Shown here piece after piece: positions 14,757-14,934 of a stretch of DNA of 14,934 bases; positions within the stretch are counted from its first letter, which is position 1, and each line of letters begins with the position of its first letter. The DNA comes from an uncultured Clostridia bacterium (lineage in GTDB: Bacteria; Bacillota; Clostridia; Christensenellales; Borkfalkiaceae): the NCBI GenBank assembly GCA_947581885.1, contig CANPWF010000023.1, positions 1-14,934 of the forward strand. Direction: 5' to 3'. The position numbers and the translations under genes were made by a program. Below the pieces are notes generated by a model. It saw only the letters and a program-made list of their open reading frames with translations, was not told the DNA's origin and ran no database searches.

Positions 14757-14763
14757 GGGGGGT

Positions 14764-14827
14764 TGCGCGTTTTCCTTGCTGCCCCCTTTGGGGGAAGTGT
14801 CCCGCAGGGACGAAAGGGGTTGGGAGC
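14764..14827. repeat. Family B hairpin repeat, right copy (inverted relative to left copy)
   Basis: The reverse complement of this stretch matches about 99-163: CCAACCCCTTTC, variable hairpin, ACTTCCCCC-aaA-GGGGGCAG, then GGAAAACGCG. Here the variable hairpin is GTCCC (14799-14803) with GGGAC (14807-14811), different in sequence and length from the left copy yet perfectly self-complementary. Confidence 0.65.
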
Positions 14828-14844
14828 AGGAACCCCCACTTTTG

Positions 14845-14869
14845 CCTGCCCCCTTCAAAAGGGGGCAGG
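14845..14869. repeat. Strong 11-bp palindrome in the right intergenic region
   Basis: CCTGCCCCCTT (14845-14855) pairs perfectly with AAGGGGGCAGG (14859-14869) around CAA. No T-tract follows on either strand (TAATAAGG on the plus side), so a classical terminator is unlikely; it is probably another part of the repeat cluster. Confidence 0.65.
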
Positions 14870-14888
14870 TAATAAGGTCGGCGTGATG

Positions 14889-14906
14889 ATACGGTTGCGT
14901 ACACTC
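14889..14906 (+). repeat. 18-bp direct repeat, copy 2
   Basis: This is an exact copy of 14739-14756, 150 bp downstream. It is followed by CACACCCCCTCAG instead of a recognisable family B hairpin before the window ends. Confidence 0.8.
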
Positions 14907-14934
14907 ACACCCCCTCAGTCACGCCAAGGGCGGC

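Larger units (their letters stand above)
14526..14934. other. Gene-free repeat cluster at the right edge
   Basis: Apart from the ung ribosome binding site (AGGAG at 14532-14536), this stretch of about 410 bp holds a complete family A repeat, two 18-bp direct repeats, an inverted family B repeat and an extra palindrome. The open frames that cross it look like repeat sequence read through, with no family-like protein and no ribosome binding site. No RNA gene was recognised. Confidence 0.7.

Noticed and set aside
14845..14869. Rho-independent terminator at the 11-bp palindrome
   Set aside because: There is no T-tract on either side and no gene ends next to it.
1..14934. The whole window as a genomic island bounded by repeats
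   Set aside because: It contains core genes (tig, clpP, clpX, ung, rqcH), no integrase or tRNA attachment site is seen, and the repeats look like general intergenic elements.

Overview
The window is a GC-rich chromosomal segment, most likely from a Clostridia-type member of the Bacillota, possibly a gut Christensenellales-like lineage (the lower rank is inference). The support is the tig-clpP-clpX block, an RqcH/NFACT protein, a PepV-type M20 dipeptidase, a DesK/LiaS-like two-component pair, strong AGGAGG-type ribosome binding sites, frequent ATGA stop/start overlaps, and sigma-A promoters with 17-bp spacers. No rRNA, tRNA, CRISPR array, transposase or phage gene was seen.

Layout. Positions 1-205 hold the end of a dispersed intergenic repeat (family A) followed by a second, hairpin-bearing repeat (family B). 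A leftward pair follows: rqcH (ribosome quality control) and a small one-TM protein of unknown function, translationally coupled. A 141-bp divergent promoter region separates them from the rightward tig-clpP-clpX operon (nascent-chain folding and ATP-dependent proteolysis), which ends in a strong hairpin terminator. A leftward M20 dipeptidase (pepV-like) converges on that terminator. Much of 206-6920 can be read as a protein-fate cluster: tagging of stalled chains, folding, degradation, and peptide recycling.

From 7090 to 13788 runs one rightward gene train: radC, a membrane histidine kinase, its NarL/LuxR-type response regulator, an McrB-like AAA+ GTPase, an McrC-like PD-(D/E)xK nuclease subunit, and a flavin reductase family protein. 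Three junctions are ATGA overlaps (radC/kinase, kinase/regulator, mcrB/mcrC), the regulator-mcrB gap is 16 nt, and I see no internal terminator. This looks like a modification-dependent (type IV) restriction module built into an operon with a RadC/JAB protein and a two-component system. The McrB-like protein is unusual because a PUA/EVE-like domain is inserted inside its AAA+ core, between Walker A and Walker B. This region is the best candidate for an undescribed system.

The operon ends at a GNRA-capped hairpin shared with the convergent ung gene (uracil-DNA glycosylase). The last 410 bp are gene-free. They carry a second, complete family A element with inverted ends and a second family B element in the opposite orientation. 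The two family B copies share flanks but have different, individually self-complementary hairpin stems, which suggests selection on structure.
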